DNA of 7,073 nucleotides, from assembly GCA_946543025.1 (NCBI GenBank), contig CAMNLN010000183.1:1-7073 (forward strand), in the 5' to 3' direction. Positions 6,174 to 7,073 of the stretch are shown one piece after another (the stretch's first letter is position 1; every line of letters begins with the position of its first letter). The notes below the pieces were generated by a model. It made no database searches. It was not told the origin of the DNA and saw only the letters and a list, made by a program, of their open reading frames with translations. The position numbers were made by a program, and so were the translations under genes. The DNA is from an uncultured Verrucomicrobiota bacterium (GTDB lineage: Bacteria > Verrucomicrobiota > Kiritimatiellia > RFP12 > UBA1067).

Positions 6174-7073
6174 CTATTCCACCATCACCTCGCCGATCGT
6201 CACCTTGTCCTTCACCTTGTCGAGGCGCAGGGAAAGGATCTGCCGCTTCTCGTCCGCGCGGCCCCAGTTGGTGAAGACGGTCGCCGTCACCGTCGCCGGG
6301 CCGAGCAGCGTCTGCTGGCGCGAACCGAAGTAGTTGGCCAGCACCTTGTAGACGCCTTTCGCCGCGGCCTTCTTCAGGTACTCCTCCGGACCGTAGCCGG
6401 TGGTGACGTCGTGCGTGAGGAATCCGCCGGTGGACGTGCGCTTGTGTTGGTAGTAGGCCTCCTCGCCGTCCGGCTCCAGCACATGCAGGTCCACGTCCGT
6501 GTTATCCGTGTCCCACGCGAGCGCGATGCGTACGTCGAGGTCAAGCAGCTTACGGTAGACGTCCTCCATCTCCGGCGCCTTCGGGGCCTTCCCCTCCGGC
6601 CACTTCTGCCGCTCCGACCACGCGATGAGCGCGTTCAACTCCTCGATGGCCACCATTGCCGTCCAAAGTGCGTTCTCGCGCTTCCACGCGGTAAAGGCCG
6701 TCTTGTGGTAGTTCGCCATCGCCGCCGTCACGTCGGCGGCGTTTGCGTCGCGCCGCCCGCGCTCCTCCAACGCGATCGCCAGGTCGCGGAACGAGTGCGG
6801 CTCCTCCGGGCGCAGTTTCGCCACCTTCCGCAGGATCGGCAGCGCCGTATCGAGCTCGCCCGCCTCGCGAAGCCGCCACGCGCACGTGCGCAGCATCCCC
6901 GGATCGTCCAGCCGCAGCTCGGCGAGGTTGGAGATGATGCGCACCGCAAGCGCGTTCGCCTTGATACTGAAGAAATAGCCCGCGCAGTCCAGGTAGAACG
7001 CCGGCGACGCCGCGTACTTCTTGCGCTGGACGAGATACTCGCCGTACGCCACCTCCGCCACGTTCGCCGCGTT
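6174..7073 (-). CDS. DUF2135 protein, C-terminal part (probable VIT/VWA-type protein, 5' end outside window)
   Basis: The frame is open from the right edge for 299 codons to a TAG at 6176-6174, so the N-terminus is missing. GTG codons near the edge are internal, not starts. Visible residues 1-175 are helical and repeat-like, with TPR-type patterns such as AGELDTALPILRKVAKLRPE (71-90). Residues about 178-297 form a DUF2135 domain (PF09906) with clear hallmarks: ALAWDTDNTDVDLHVLEPDG (184-203), TGGFLTHDVTTGYGPEEY (215-232), NYFGSRQQTLLGPATVTATV (247-266) and SLRLDKVKDK (281-290). Such domains commonly end long proteins with N-terminal VIT and von Willebrand A domains, and occur in E. coli YfaP near an alpha-2-macroglobulin gene. 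The role is probably extracytoplasmic protein interaction or envelope function, but that is unproven. The missing upstream sequence would show whether VIT and VWA domains are present. The DUF4965 gene follows after 30 nt. Confidence 0.88.
   Translation of the reverse strand, partial: NAANVAEVAYGEYLVQRKKYAASPAFYLDCAGYFFSIKANALAVRIISNLAELRLDDPGMLRTCAWRLREAGELDTALPILRKVAKLRPEEPHSFRDLAIALEERGRRDANAADVTAAMANYHKTAFTAWKRENALWTAMVAIEELNALIAWSERQKWPEGKAPKAPEMEDVYRKLLDLDVRIALAWDTDNTDVDLHVLEPDGEEAYYQHKRTSTGGFLTHDVTTGYGPEEYLKKAAAKGVYKVLANYFGSRQQTLLGPATVTATVFTNWGRADEKRQILSLRLDKVKDKVTIGEVMVE

Noticed and set aside
471..7073. Four minus-strand genes and the 42-codon segment all share one reading frame, separated only by stops, suggesting possible stop-codon reassignment or a giant polyprotein.
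   Set aside because: The separating stops include TAG, TGA and TAA, and the DUF4965 and GH127 genes each restart with a ribosome binding site, an ATG and a signal peptide. The last gene is in a different frame. Shared frame by chance is not rare. Only the 42-codon tail remains of interest.

Overview
The window reads as one block of co-directional genes on the minus strand, so transcription runs from position 7073 towards position 1. Codons end strongly in G or C. Three of the proteins begin with Sec-type signal peptides, and the large secreted carbohydrate-active proteins lack any neighbouring SusC/SusD transporter. This suggests a high-GC, polysaccharide-degrading anaerobe of the PVC group (Kiritimatiellota or Lentisphaerota, perhaps from an animal gut). 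The taxonomic guess is inference from gene style; no marker gene is present.

Layout in transcription order: (1) 7073-6174, the C-terminal part of a helical-repeat protein ending in a DUF2135 domain, the type of protein that usually starts with VIT and VWA domains. (2) 6143-4182, a secreted glutaminase-A-like protein with DUF4964, DUF5127, DUF4965 and DUF1793 regions. It starts 30 nt after gene 1 stops and has a good Shine-Dalgarno sequence. (3) 4181-4053, 42 codons of protein-like sequence directly after the gene 2 stop, in the same frame and without a start of their own. They are either a gene remnant or a stop-codon readthrough extension. (4) 4037-1590, a secreted GH127 (DUF1680) beta-L-arabinofuranosidase-like enzyme with all recognisable catalytic and zinc-binding residues and a C-terminal discoidin-like domain. 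(5) 1589-1509, an AT-richer spacer with a 12-bp perfect palindrome and an extended -10 promoter placed so that the mRNA would be leaderless. (6) 1508-471, a cytoplasmic CgeB-like glycosyltransferase. (7) 474 to the left edge, the N-terminus of another secreted protein, overlapping the glycosyltransferase by ATGA.

The two secreted enzymes are likely to trim plant or host glycans, with GH127 pointing to arabinofuranosyl or related side chains. The DUF4965 protein is a hydrolase-like enzyme of unproven specificity. The glycosyltransferase and the last secreted protein seem to form a separate, translationally coupled pair under their own promoter. I found no RNA gene, mobile element, CRISPR array or convincing intrinsic terminator. 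No undescribed multi-gene system is clearly demonstrated. The best leads are the 42-codon segment after the gene 2 stop, the leaderless promoter, and the uncharacterised DUF4965 enzyme.
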